Source of the DNA: Macrostomum hystrix
Lineage: Eukaryota; Platyhelminthes; Macrostomidae
DNA: 64,000 bases
Reading direction: 5' to 3'
Assembly: GCA_950097015.1 (NCBI GenBank)
Contig: CATNEN010000038.1
Location: forward strand, 34,372,501-34,436,500
Below, piece by piece: positions 11,326 through 22,796 of this stretch (positions within the stretch are counted from its first letter, which is position 1; every line of letters begins with the position of its first letter). Under the pieces are notes generated by a model, which saw only the letters and a list, made by a program, of their open reading frames with translations, made no database searches and was not told the DNA's origin. A program made the position numbers and the translations under genes.

Positions 11326-11708
11326 ATCTTCATAATGAAGATTAATGAGCTTATGAATTGACTATGCAATCTACTTTTCTTTCTAGATTCTTTCAAAAAG
11401 GGAACTTCGACTGTACATTGCGGCTGAATGTACACTCAGATGTGCGCAAGTTTTGGGGGGTCTGACGGCAGTAAATGTACATTTGTCAAGGCTGTTTCAA
11501 CGGGAACAAGGTTCAAACGTACATTAGATTGCAAACCTCTCAATATTCTCTAACCATATTCGCTCTCTACTGTACTGTCTAGCCCACTTTATTATGGGGT
11601 GAAATAACCTTGCTCGACCTAACTAGTGCATAAGTATTAAAAGGCTAAGTCAGAAAAGCTGAAAAGGTGACGAGACAAGATAAATTTCATTACATTCCAA
11701 TAGACCAT
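11326..11708. promoter_or_regulatory. spacer upstream of the ankyrin-caspase gene
   Basis: No gene or array. It would contain the promoter and 5' UTR of the ankyrin-caspase gene. The frame stays open upstream to 11667 but the first ATG is at 11709. I see no clear TATA or initiator. Confidence 0.35.
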
Positions 11709-14700
11709 ATGGCAGCCACAGACTCGGCATCAAATACGCAGATCTACTATGAATTCTACAGCTTCTGTCGCAAGGGCGACGTCAACAGGGTTCAGTTCTA
11801 CTTGGACGCTAAACTGGATGCGAAATGGATCAACGAGAAGGACCGCAGACGCAGCCTGCTCATGGCCACCGCATGGAAGGACAGCGAAGAGGTCTGCCGT
11901 CTGCTCATTGAAAAGCATGCACTCCTGAACCATCAGGATGCTTCAGGCAACACTGCCTTGCACCTCTGTTCAAAGCAAAATTCAATTCGCGTTGCTAAGC
12001 AACTGCTGTCAGCCGGTGCCGATGCCAACAAGCTGGCGGAGAATAACATCACTCCGCTGATGATTTGCGCCGATCTGGGCCACACGGAGCTGGCCCAGTT
12101 GCTTTTGCAACTACCGAACATCGAGCTGAACCAGCAGAGCAGCCGCGGCTTAACCGCTCTTATGAAGGCTATCTTTGAGAATAGCGTCGACATCGCCATT
12201 GAACTCATTCAGCGCGGCGCCAAACTGGACCTGGAGTCACAGAGCGGCTTCACCGCGCTGCACTTGTGCGCGCAGCTCGACAGACGCCGCATCGCTTCGC
12301 ACATCCTGGCCAAGGCGCCATCCGGGCTAGTCAATCGGGTCACTCGACCGGAGTTCAAAGGCAACACGGCGTTCACTTTGGCCGCATTGAATGGCCACGT
12401 CAGGATGCTGCGTCTGTTAAAACAGCACGGCGCCGATCCCAACCACAGAAACATCGACGGCCGCACAGCGCTCGATGAGGTCAAGCTGTCTTGCGGCAAT
12501 GGGGCGACAGAGCTGAAGCAGCTGCTTGAGAGCTGGAGCACTGGGAGGTGAGACCGGCTAATGTGTTAAAAATTTAACCTAATCTTCTGGTGGTTGTAGC
12601 CTAGTATTTAAAGCTTCGGACTCAAGACTTAAAGGTCGTGGGTTCGATTTCTGACTCAATTGGAACAATTTAGAAAAAAGAGAATAACTTAATAATAAAA
12701 ATAATAACAACCATTGCAGGAGGACTGCAGGCAGTGGCACATAATTTAGTGACACTGGACCCGCAGCCAGCGAGGAGGCAATTCTGCCGATTTCGCTGAC
12801 TCTTGAGCACACACGCACACAGATACCGTACGCAGGCATACGCTCAAACAGGTGTGTACATCTACTCTGACTTTCTCATTGTCAGGCAGTGTGCACTCTC
12901 ACTGTGCCTTGGAGGTCGGCCCTCAAGGGCATACGTTTACACGACAAGCCCCCAAGCCTTCTCTTGTGGCCTCGCCACGGAATCGAACTCAGGGACATTG
13001 GCGCAAGAGGCAAACGCGTTAACCGCTCTGCCACCGACCCCTTGTAGGATACTTAACTCTACATTGCTTTAGTTCAGCCAATGGTTATAAATTTCAACTG
13101 GTCTAATTCAGGGTAGGTGTGACGTCCCACCTCCAGTTAGTATTCCTCTTTCTTTTCTGTGCAAAGCTCCTCTTCAAGCATACGAGTATAAAACCATCCA
13201 ACTAAACTTGCTAGCAGCGATAACGAGCATAGGACTCAAGCGACAGTCGGCCAGGAGCTGTCGAATGCGATCCGGAACAACAATGTGAACGTTGTGCGCA
13301 GTTTGATTTCTAAGAAACCGGAAGGCGCCAGTTTGGCAGCCACGCCGGACCCCGCCACCGGCCTGTTGCCACTGATGCTGGCCAGCTCACTGAACAAGCC
13401 GGAGCTTTTGAAGCTGCTCATCGAAGCAATCTGTAGCGACAGCAGCATCGACAAAAAGATGTGCATCAACAGCCAGTCGTCTGACTCTAGCAGAGCTACA
13501 GCGCTGCACGCTGCTGTCCAGTGCGCTAGCGAGGCCTGCGTTCGCCTACTGCTGGACGCTGGCGCGAGCCTCGCTGTGAAGAATGCCGACGGAGCGACTC
13601 CGCTACACCTGTGCGCAGACCTAGCTTCAGCCAAGCCCATAGCTAAGTTGCTGATCGATCGAGCTAGTCGAGACGACCTCATGTCAACCACTAATCCTGA
13701 AGGACGGGTTCCCACCGTGCTGGCCGCTGTTCGAGGCCAGATCGATGTACTGCGTTTAATGCTGGAGCAGCTGCAGCGAATCGATACGCAAACCTGCAGC
13801 ACCGAATGGCTGCCTGTGATTCGCGAGGCGGCGCAAAAGGCCCGGCAGTTCGAAGCGGCTAATGTCGTGCTAGAGCTCATGTAAGTTGTTTGTTGTATAA
13901 GCCTGTCTTCAGTATCTCCTGTATCCGTGGTTGATGAAAGCGTCTCAGCTTGTCTTCGGTAGACTGATCATGTGTCTCAACATCTTCGGTAGACTGATCA
14001 TGTGTCTTCGATATCTTCAGATGAACCTCGCGCCTGCGAATCAAACAAATTTCGAACGCTCCGTCCACTCTTTTGCAGGCCCAAAACTCAGAAGAACAAT
14101 GAAGACTTGATTATCTCGAAGTTCTTTAAGGCAGCAATGGACCGCAACACGGATGAGGTGAGACGGCTGCTGACTGAAGAGAAGCTTAGCAAGTATATCA
14201 ACGAACGCAATCAACAAAGTCCCGGGTGGACGGCCCTGATGGCCACCGCCTGGAACGATGACGCAGCCACATGCAAGCTTTTGTTGGAACACGGAGCCGA
14301 CCCCAACGTAAGGGAGCTGTCATGTCAGAAGTTGGAGGTCACAGCGCTGCACATCGCAGTGCAACAAGATAGCCGTCAGGTGGCCAAACTACTTCTGGAA
14401 CAAAAGTCCATCGACTTAGACGCCAGGAGCAGCGACAGGCGCACACCTTTGATTCGCGCGGCCTGGCTTAACCATAAGGAGATCGCCAGGCTTCTGCTAG
14501 AGAACAATGCCGATGTCAACGCCCAAGAGATTGACGGCTTCAGTGCGTTGCACTTCTGCGCCCAGGAAAATCTGGTGGAACTCGCCAAGCTGCTGATTCA
14601 CCACGGCGCGAACTTGGATTCGGAGACAAATCGCAGTAAGAATCGCAACACCGCCTTCACTCTGGCCGCTGTGAAGGGCAATATTGACATGCTGGAGCTG

Positions 14701-15952
14701 TTGGCGAACGTTGGCGCTGACATCTACCACCGGAGCCTTCGAGGCGACGCCATGGATCTGGCGAAACGAGCCAAGCGAACTCAAACGATTGAGCTGCTGC
14801 TCAGGCTCGACAGAGAGCGAAGCCAAATCACCAGAAGCTGCACCTGGGACGTGGTCATCTCCCCCGAGCCGTCAAGGTAAAATATAGTATGGTCCATTCG
14901 TTCGAAGTGAATGATACATTCAATTTTATTTTTTAGTCCTCAATTAATATTCGACTTGTTAAATTTACCGAACAACATACAGCTGTAGCTTTCGATAACA
15001 ATATTTTTAAACTGTCTCAAAACCAATGCTAATTAATAAAAATTCTGGCCCTATTCTCCGCAGAGGTACTAAAAGTTCTCCGTTGCAACTCGATGCTGGA
15101 CAAAGTGGACGGCCGGATTTGCCTGCGGAACCGGAAAATCCTTCCCTGAACTCCAGCGTAGTGACGCCCATCTGCGGCTATCAGTACTCAATGCGCTCAA
15201 ACCCTCGCGGCATCTGCGTCGTCATCAACAACGAGGAGTTTGTCGATAGCGAAGCAACCCCTCGGATGGGCTCCAGGAAAGATGTGGAACGCCTGCAGAC
15301 ATTGTTTAGAGACAAGCTGAAATTTCGAGTGCAGGTGCACCAGAATCTAGACGCTCGCGACATTCTCGCCCTAATGAACTCATTGGCCGCGTGCGATCGG
15401 CACACCAAGTTTGACTGCTTCGTCGCCTTCATCATGTCCCACGGTGAGTTAGACTCCGTGCTGGGCTGCGACGGCGAGAGGGTCGGCCTGGACGACATCT
15501 TCGCCCCGTTCCAGCGATGCAAATCGTTGCAGCGAAAGCCGAAGCTGTTCTTCCTGCAGGCCTGCCGGAAACTCCCGGAAGAGTCCAACATCGATCAAGT
15601 CGCTAGACAAGACAGTAGAACCGACCAATCTGGGGGCAATTTAAATAGGATGATTTCCGAGAAACTTGACTTCCTCTTCTCCTACGCAGTGACGAAAGGG
15701 GACTTCGCTCTAAGGTGCCCCGAAACTGGCAGCCTCTTCATCCAGAATCTGTGCCATGTGATTGAGACGCATCACAATGAGCATCACCTTTGCGCCATGC
15801 TGAACATGGTCCGACAAATTCTCGGTCAACGACCAGTGCCTGCACCTGCTGACCTGGGAGACGGTCGGGAAATTATTTTCAACCTGCCATCGGAGACAAC
15901 TCAGCTACAAGGCGACGTCTGGTTCAAGGACCTAGATCAGCAATCGCAGTAA
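11709..15952 (+). CDS. ankyrin-repeat/caspase fusion protein
   Basis: Four exons: 11709-12547, 13218-13880, 14079-14876, 15064-15952. All three introns are GT-AG and phase 2. The joined frame is 1062 codons plus stop with no internal stop. Residues about 1-280, 280-500 and 500-767 are three ankyrin blocks, one per exon (TALHLCSKQNS, TPLHLCADLA, TALMATAW, SALHFCAQEN). Exon 4 is a caspase catalytic domain: PRGICVVIN opens the p20 part, SHGE supplies the catalytic His (about 893), FFLQACRK supplies the catalytic Cys (about 934; canonical QACRG), and RCPETGSLFIQNLC is the p10 substrate-pocket region. The His-Cys spacing of 41 is normal. A linker with several Asp (NIDQ, ARQD, SRTD) separates p20 and p10. 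No CARD or DED is visible. I know of no standard caspase class with an ankyrin prodomain. The best inference is a cysteine protease recruited or held inactive by ankyrin-bound partners. The start at 11709 is the first ATG in frame. Confidence 0.85.
12588..13135 (+). mobile_element. family A SINE interrupted by a second element, in intron 1 of the ankyrin-caspase gene
   Basis: The tRNA-like head (ggttgtagcctagtatttaa, ggttcgatttctgactc) runs from 12588 to about 12675. The conserved body (taactctacattgctttag, ttcaactggtctaattcagg) resumes at about 13046. In other copies these two parts are only about 20-30 bp apart, so the 370 bp between them is an insertion (see 12680-13045). The body is also diverged from the consensus. 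Confidence 0.78.
12680..13045 (-). mobile_element. tRNA-derived SINE, family B, inserted in a family A SINE
   Basis: Read on the minus strand it begins near 13045 with a tRNA-like head: A-box tggcagagcgg (a perfect match to the consensus) and B-box gagttcgattcc. It continues through a unique body and ends at about 12685 with an (ATT)-rich tail. Its 3' part (gtcactaaat...ccattgc) recurs at 49786-49838 and 59085-59155 in the same minus orientation, which supports a mobile family. Nesting shows that it moved after the family A copy it split. Confidence 0.75.
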
Positions 15953-16439
15953 AAATTATTATACAGTTGTCGGTTGATAAGTCCATCGACGGCAGTGAGC
16001 GTGCATAATTTAGCATGTCCGAGTATCAAAGCATATAGGTTCTGCAGAGATTCGCTTTTGCTTTCTAAGATCTAGATCATCCATGATTAACCTTTTCGAC
16101 ACTTGACAATGACTTCTTTAAAACTTATCTTTACAGAAAAGAAATGACCTGTATAGACGTTTTTTCTGAGCATAAATTTTGTGTTCCTCTGAGCAAATCA
16201 AGCAATGAGATAATTAATCAAGCAAATGAGCTTTCATTTTTCCCCTCTCGATGGTTTTTTTATGATTTACTAATTATAAGCATAATAATCCTAAGATTAA
16301 CGCTATTATCAGAACAAATACGACTCGTACTCGTATGTAGACACTAAAAGCATAGCTTTATAGAAGTTTTCCGTTGATAGACGGTCTTAGAAGCCTTTGC
16401 CCCCTCTGTGTAATAGCATTAATAATACTATACCGTATT
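15953..16439. other. 3' flank of the ankyrin-caspase gene
   Basis: AT-rich, presumably 3' UTR at first. I see no canonical aataaa close to the stop and no second gene before the satellite. Confidence 0.4.
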
Positions 16440-19400
16440 GAAGGAATGAGAGAAGTCTGGAATGGGAATGAGAGAAGTCTAGCTGGTATGGGAATCAGAA
16501 GTCTGGTATGGGAACCAGAAGTCTAGCTGGTATGGGAATCAGAAGTCTGGTATGGGAACCAGAAGTCTAGCTGGTATGGGAATCAGAAGTCTGGAATGGG
16601 AATCAGAAGTCTGGAATGGGAATCAGAAGTCTGGAATGGGAATCAGAAGTCTGGAATGGGAATCAGAAGTCTGGAATGGGAATCAGAAGTCTGGAATGGG
16701 AATCAGAAGTATGGAATGGGAATCAGAAGTCTGGTATGGGAATCAGAAGTATGGTATGGGAATCAGAAGTATGGAATGGGAATCAGAAGTCTGGTATGGG
16801 AATCAGAAGTCTGGTATGGGAATCAGAAGTATGGAATGGGAATCAGAAGTCTGGTATGGGAATCAGAAGTCTGGTATGGGAATCAGAAGTCTGGTATGGG
16901 AATCAGAAGTCTGGTATGGGAATCAGAAGTCTGGAATGGGAATCAGAAGTCTGGAATGGGAATCAGAAGTCTGGAATGGGAATCAGAAGTCTGGAATGGG
17001 AATCAGAAGTCTGGAATGGGAATCAGAAGTCTGGTATGTGAATCAGAAGTATGGTATGGGAATCAGAAGTATGGAATGGGAATCAGAAGTCTGGTATGGG
17101 AATCAGAAGTCTGGTATGTGAATCAGAAGTATGGTATGGGAATCAGAAGTCTGGTATGGGAATCAGAAGTCTGGAATGGGAATCAGAAGTATGGAATGGG
17201 AATCAGAAGTATGGTATGGGAATCAGAAGTATGGTATGGGAATCAGAAGTCTGGTATGGGAATCAGAAGTCTGGTATGGGAATCAGAAGTCTGGAATGGG
17301 AATCAGAAGTCTGGAATGGGAATCAGAAGTCTGGTATGGGAATCAGAAGTATGGAATGGGAATCAGAAGTCTGGAATGGGAATCAGAAGTATGGAATGGG
17401 AATCAGAAGTCTGGAATGGGAATCAGAAGTATGGAATGGGAATCAGAAGTCTGGAATGGGAATCAGAAGTATGGAATGGGAATCAGAAGTCTGGTATGGG
17501 AATCAGAAGTATGGTATGGGAATCAGAAGTCTGGAATGGGAATCAGAAGTCTGGAATGGGAATCAGAAGTCTGGTATGTGAATCAGAAGTATGGTATGGG
17601 AATCAGAAGTATGGAATGGGAATCAGAAGTCTGGTATGGGAATCAGAAGTCTGGTATGGGAATCAGAAGTATGGAATGGGAATCAGAAGTCTGGTATGGG
17701 AATCAGAAGTCTGGAATGGGAATCAGAAGTCTGGTATGTGAATCAGAAGTCTGGTATGGGAATCAGAAGTCTGGAATGGGAATCAGAAGTCTGGAATGGG
17801 AATCAGAAGTCTGGAATGGGAATCAGAAGTCTGGAATGGGAATCAGAAGTCTGGAATGGGAATCAGAAGTCTGGTATGTGAATCAGAAGTATGGTATGGG
17901 AATCAGAAGTATGGAATGGGAATCAGAAGTCTGGTATGGGAATCAGAAGTCTGGTATGGGAATCAGAAGTATGGAATGGGAATCAGAAGTCTGGTATGGG
18001 AATCAGAAGTCTGGTATGGGAATCAGAAGTCTGGTATGGGAATCAGAAGTCTGGTATGGGAATCAGAAGTCTGGTATGGGAATCAGAAGTCTGGAATGGG
18101 AATCAGAAGTCTGGAATGGGAATCAGAAGTCTGGAATGGGAATCAGAAGTATGGAATGGGAATCAGAAGTCTGGAATGGGAATCAGAAGTATGGAATGGG
18201 AATCAGAAGTCTGGAATGGGAATCAGAAGTATGGAATGGGAATCAGAAGTCTGGTATGGGAATCAGAAGTATGGTATGGGAATCAGAAGTATGGAATGGG
18301 AATCAGAAGTCTGGTATGGGAATCAGAAGTCTGGAATGGGAATCAGAAGTCTGGAATGGGAATCAGAAGTCTGGAATGGGAATCAGAAGTCTGGAATGGG
18401 AATCAGAAGTATGGAATGGGAATCAGAAGTCTGGAATGGGAATCAGAAGTATGGAATGGGAATCAGAAGTATGGAATGGGAATCAGAAGTCTGGTATGGG
18501 AATCAGAAGTCTGGTATGGGAATCAGAAGTCTGGTATGGGAATCAGAAGTCTGGTATGGGAATCAGAAGTCTGGAATGGGAATCAGAAGTCTGGAATGGG
18601 AATCAGAAGTCTGGAATGGGAATCAGAAGTCTGGAATGGGAATCAGAAGTATGGAATGGGAATCAGAAGTCTGGAATGGGAATCAGAAGTATGGAATGGG
18701 AATCAGAAGTCTGGAATGGGAATCAGAAGTATGGAATGGGAATCAGAAGTCTGGAATGGGAATCAGAAGTATGGAATGGGAATCAGAAGTCTGGTATGGG
18801 AATCAGAAGTATGGTATGGGAATCAGAAGTATGGAATGGGAATCAGAAGTCTGGTATGGGAATCAGAAGTCTGGTATGGGAATCAGAAGTATGGAATGGG
18901 AATCAGAAGTCTGGAATGGGAATCAGAAGTCTGGAATGGGAATCAGAAGTCTGGAATGGGAATCAGAAGTCTGGAATGGGAATCAGAAGTCTGGAATGTG
19001 AATCAGAAGTATGGAATGGGAATCAGAAGTCTGGTATGGGAATCAGAAGTCTGGAATGGGAATCAGAAGTCTGGAATGGGAATCAGAAGTATGGAATGGG
19101 AATCAGAAGTCTGGTATGGGAATCAGAAGTCTGGTATGGGAATCAGAAGTATGGAATGGGAATCAGAAGTCTGGTATGGGAATCAGAAGTCTGGTATGGG
19201 AATCAGAAGTCTGGTATGGGAATCAGAAGTCTGGAATGGGAATCAGAAGTCTGGTATGGGAATCAGAAGTCTGGAATGGGAATCAGAAGTCTGGAATGGG
19301 AATCAGAAGTCTGGAATGGGAATCAGAAGTCTGGAATGGGAATCAGAAGTCTGGAATGGGAATCAGAAGTCTGGAATGGGAATCAGAAGTCTGGAATGGG

Positions 19401-19563
19401 AATCAGAAGTCTGGAATGGGAATCAGAAGTCTGGAATGGGAATCAGAAGTCTGGAATGGGAATCATAAGTCTGGAATGGGAATCAGAAGTCTGGAATGGG
19501 AATCAGAAGTCTGGAATGGGAATCATAAGTCTGGAATGGGAATCAGAAGTCTGGAATGGGGAG
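16440..19563. repeat. 3.1 kb satellite, 20 bp unit
   Basis: About 155 copies of aatcagaagtctggaatggg. Variation is almost confined to two sites (gtctgg/gtatgg and ggaatg/ggtatg) plus occasional gtg. The first 130 bp carry longer variant units (agctggtatgggaatc). Phase is kept to the base over 3 kb. Because 20 is not a multiple of 3, all three forward frames are open and encode the same 20-residue peptide repeat, hence frames of up to 832 codons. The minus strand has a stop in each cycle. Confidence 0.97.
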
Positions 19564-20069
19564 CAGCAAAGAACTAATCCCCAGAGAACTAATGCCGCCC
19601 AGCAACTGGGAACCAATGCCCCCGAGTAACGGTGCAGTAAAAAAAACAAGTCAATTAATAATTAATTTTGAGAGATCTTGTAAATATTTATTTTTAATTT
19701 TAATCAAGTTAGTATAGCTAGTGCAAATAATGGTCTCATAGCTTTTTTTGTTGAGAAAGGAAAGCAGTTTCGAAGAAAATAAAGTAATTGTAATTATATT
19801 ATAACGTGTGTGCATATAAATTAGTTAAAATTAGTTCAGCAAAACTAAAAAAACTCATTTTTGGTATTTCAATTATTCAACCAGCTTTTGAATAAAGTCA
19901 ATTAATTCAGTATGTCACTCTCGCCGGCTCGGGTTTTAGCAAAAAGCATATACATTAAAGGAGAAATAATTTTACATATCAACTTAATTTAAGTTTGAGT
20001 TTTGGGAGGCTTTGAGTTTTAACGCCATAAAATAACTAGTAAGCTTATAATTTAAAGTTAAGTTAACAC
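19564..20069. other. AT-rich spacer
   Basis: The first 65 bp keep one open frame out of the satellite to a TAA at 19627-19629. The rest is AT-rich with no recognisable feature. It includes the 3' flank of the minus-strand fibrinogen-domain gene. Confidence 0.45.
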
Positions 20070-20075
20070 TTTATT
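20070..20075 (-). terminator. polyadenylation signal of the fibrinogen-domain gene
   Basis: aataaa on the minus strand, about 155 bp past the stop at 20228. Confidence 0.5.
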
Positions 20076-20227
20076 AAAAAAAGAATCGTTCGTTAGTTCT
20101 GTAATTCACTGAATTCGTTCAACAAGTGAGTCTCGCGATTGATTCTCCTGACAATCTCTTGACATAGCCGCAGTTGAATTTTCCATCTTCCAGCATCTTC
20201 CAGAATTCAGAAGCTGCCAATCAAACT

Positions 20228-22354
20228 TCATAGCAATCCGGACACCATGCACTCGTAGGTCTTCATCGAGTAGATGTGCACCAGAGGGTAGACTACAGCT
20301 GCGCTTTGAAACGTCAATCCTGTGGCCCTCAATGAGCCAGTTAGGTTCAGGGCAGTCGGAGGTGTAAAGTAATTGCCATTCGGATTGAAACAGTGGCAGC
20401 TGGCGAACCACCACGAGCCTTGATATATAAGTGGGCAACTCACGGGAGAGGTATCCTGATCTTTATCCGGTGTGCTAAACTGGGCATTGTTGATGTAATT
20501 ATTAGAGGGAGCGGTGCGATTGCAAGGGAAAACATTCGAGTTGTCGATATCCTGCGGCCCGACGTTCACTCGGTAACCCTGGTCGACGCCCTGCACTGAG
20601 AAGTACGTGTCCTCCCACCAGTAGCGAGTGCCGTTCCAGTCACTCATCTCCCACCTCACTCGCCTGTCGCCGGCCCGAGTCAGATGGTGAATCGCCTCCA
20701 GACCCATCCAGTAGTTTCTGTCCTCTCCCTGACCGAATTCCGTCAGGTAGTCAGTCCAGTTGCGGTAGAAATCCACCGAGCCGTCCACTCGGTGCTGGAA
20801 GGTCCGCCAGCAGGTGCGCCCGAGCTCATCGAGACGCCTCACCTGCAATATTTAATCGTGATCGAATTACTTGTCAATGACTTCACGGTAAGCCTTCACA
20901 CGAGTCGGTCTCTGTTGTGAGGTGGGACTCTGAGAGTTGGAACATGAAATGGAGTGCAGGGACCCGGTCGCTGATAATGGTTTTGCTCCACACGAATGGA
21001 GCAACGCTAGGAAATGAAACTCGAGAGATTCTTAAAGTTTCGTAGCCAAAAAGGGTTGTTGCCTAGTAGGGTTTTAGCATGGTAGGGGGTTGTAGCATGG
21101 TAGGGGGTTGTAGCATGGTAGGGGGTTAGCATGAACAATAGTAATAACTATTCATATAGAACTAACTAGTCATAAAGAACAGTAGGTGGTTGTAGCATGG
21201 TAGGGGGTTAGCATGAACAATAGTAATAACTATTCATATAGAACTAACTAGTCATAAAGAACAGTAGGTGGTTGTAGCATGGTAGGGGGTTGTAGCATGG
21301 AAGGTGGTTGTAGCATGGTAATGAGTTGTAGCCTATTAGGGGTTTTGTAGCCTAGTAGGGGGTTGTAGCCTAGTAGGGGGTTGTAGCCTAGTAGGGGGTT
21401 GTAGCCTAGTAGGGGGTTGTAGCCTAGTAGGGGGTTGTAGCCTAGTAGGGGGTTGTAGCCTAGTAGGGGGTTGTAGCCTAGTAGGGGGTTGTAGCCTAGT
21501 AGGGGGTTGTAGCCTAGTAGGGGGTTGTAGCCTAGTAGGGGGTTGTAGCCTAGTAGGGGGTTGTAGCCTAGTAGGGGGTTGTAGCCTAGTAGGGGGTTGT
21601 AGCCTAGTAGGGGGTTGTAGCCTAGTAGGGGGTTGTAGCCTAGTAGGGGGTTGTAGCCTAGTAGGGGGTTGTAGCCTAGTTGGGGGTTTTGTAGCCTAGA
21701 GGTTAGAGTGTCAGATTAAATTCCTGACTCCACTATTACTACTCCCCTAGAATTACTATTAACTTCAGCATTGCATTGCTTAACTCTGCATTGCTTCAGT
21801 TCACCCAGCTGTTAAATGGGTACGAGCATTAGCTGGGGTTTGTGAGGGTAGACATGGCGTCCCCCAGTCCATGGACTGAACAGCCGCACTTCAGATGCGT
21901 CGCGCAATAGCTGCGACTGTGCTGTCGGCTGCACATTTGACCCATTTGGGGCAGGTGTGATCGATTATTATTATTCCTAATGATTATTAAGTTACGTGCT
22001 ATTGCGGACGGCCGTAAATGGCTTGGCAGTCAATGCTACAGTTAATGCAATTACCAGCAGCAGAGACAGGCTTGAGTTCCTGGCATTGCGGCACTTCCTG
22101 CAGCCATTTCGGCCCAGCTGGCAGCTGTACAGACGGCAGGTGCCGAGCTCGCCGGAACTGAACCGGACCGCCTGATGTCGAGACTCGGCCAAGATCGCGC
22201 ACTCCGAGTCGCTTCTGACATTGTTGACTACGGTATCGAGCTGGTACTCGCTCAGGTCGTCCCTCTGCACGACCCAATGGCTCTGGGCATCGGTCGCTTG
22301 TTGACAGCCGAGGCAAAGAAGAAGCAGCCTTATTAGAAGAGATATTTCTCTCAT
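20228..22354 (-). CDS. secreted fibrinogen-related (FReD) protein
   Basis: Two exons proposed: 22354 to about 22048 and 20842-20228. The first encodes a signal peptide (MREISLLIRLLLLCLGC) and a Cys-rich segment (SECAILAESRH, CRLYSC) that resembles a PAN/apple-type fold. The second encodes the bulk of a fibrinogen C-terminal domain: RTCWRTFQHRVDGSVDFYRN, then YLTEFGQGEDRNYWMGLEAI, RVRWEMSDWNGT, FSTPDKDQD, and a WW-C-N/G segment, with a C-terminal extension. The acceptor (tattgcag/gtgag) is clear and phase 0; the donor (ctgctg/gtaatt) is phase 0 but weaker. The usual start of the domain (SGxYxI, CDM, GGW) is not seen, so a middle exon may be missing from the model. Such proteins act as lectins or adhesion and immune-recognition factors. 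The fibrinogen-domain call is strong; linking the first exon to it is an inference. Confidence 0.7.
21055..21692. repeat. 18 bp minisatellite in FReD intron, with an 82 bp duplication
   Basis: From about 21300 to 21692 there are about 20 near-perfect copies of gtagcctagtagggggtt. From 21055 to 21300 the units are variants (gtagcatggtagggggtt) interrupted by a block of about 82 bp (containing taactattcatatagaac) that is present twice in tandem without differences, so the duplication is recent. The unit matches the 5' end of the SINE that follows. Confidence 0.93.
21693..21975 (+). mobile_element. family A SINE in FReD intron
   Basis: tRNA-like start (gtagcctagaggttagagtg), then the conserved body (taactctgcattgcttcag, cacccagctgttaaatggg, cccagtccatggactgaaca, gcgcaatagctgcgactgtg) and an end with (att)n near 21968. 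The B-box region is damaged. It lies antisense to the FReD gene and is continuous with the 18 bp array on its left. Confidence 0.85.
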
Positions 22355-22796
22355 TGCCTAATTATTGTTCTAGATGATACTTTTGGTATTGGCGCTCTTC
22401 TCATATGCAGTTTTTTGCTCCAAAGCAGACAGCCTTGCTATTAGCAAGCCCCAAAGTCGCACCATATTTATGGACAAAAAATATGACGATGCTGACTTCA
22501 GTTGGATAAACAAGTGATTTTTTATTCATAGGGGCTAGTAGGTAGCGACCGATGACCAAATATGTCCAACTGGTCAACTGTGCTATCCCAATTAACTTGG
22601 GAAATGCCATTTTTTGGAGTCTGTTTTAAAAGCCTCTGAACTCCGTTCCTGCTCAAAATTTGACGTTTGCCACCCAGAAAATTGCAATTTGGATTCTTTT
22701 TAATTGCAACCATTCAATTAACTGCATGGGTGAAGTTTTATATTTTAGCGAGGACATCGTTTCATCGTTTCTACCCTACAGAAAAAAAGGATGTGA
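22355..22796. other. spacer
   Basis: No supported gene. It contains the upstream region of the minus-strand FReD gene and one copy of a 28 bp sequence (cgtttcatcgtttctaccct and following) that is repeated at about 23703. Confidence 0.4.

Noticed and set aside
12965-13045. Functional tRNA gene on the minus strand
   Set aside because: A and B boxes are good, but the sequence continues into a SINE body with a tail and recurs elsewhere as such, and I could not fold a full acceptor stem by eye.
17131-19629. Open frame of 832 codons (MGIRSLEWESEVWNGNQKSG repeats) as a protein gene
   Set aside because: It is open only because a 20 bp satellite without stops cycles through all frames. There is no signal peptide, domain or splice context. 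Kept as a finding on the satellite, not as a CDS.
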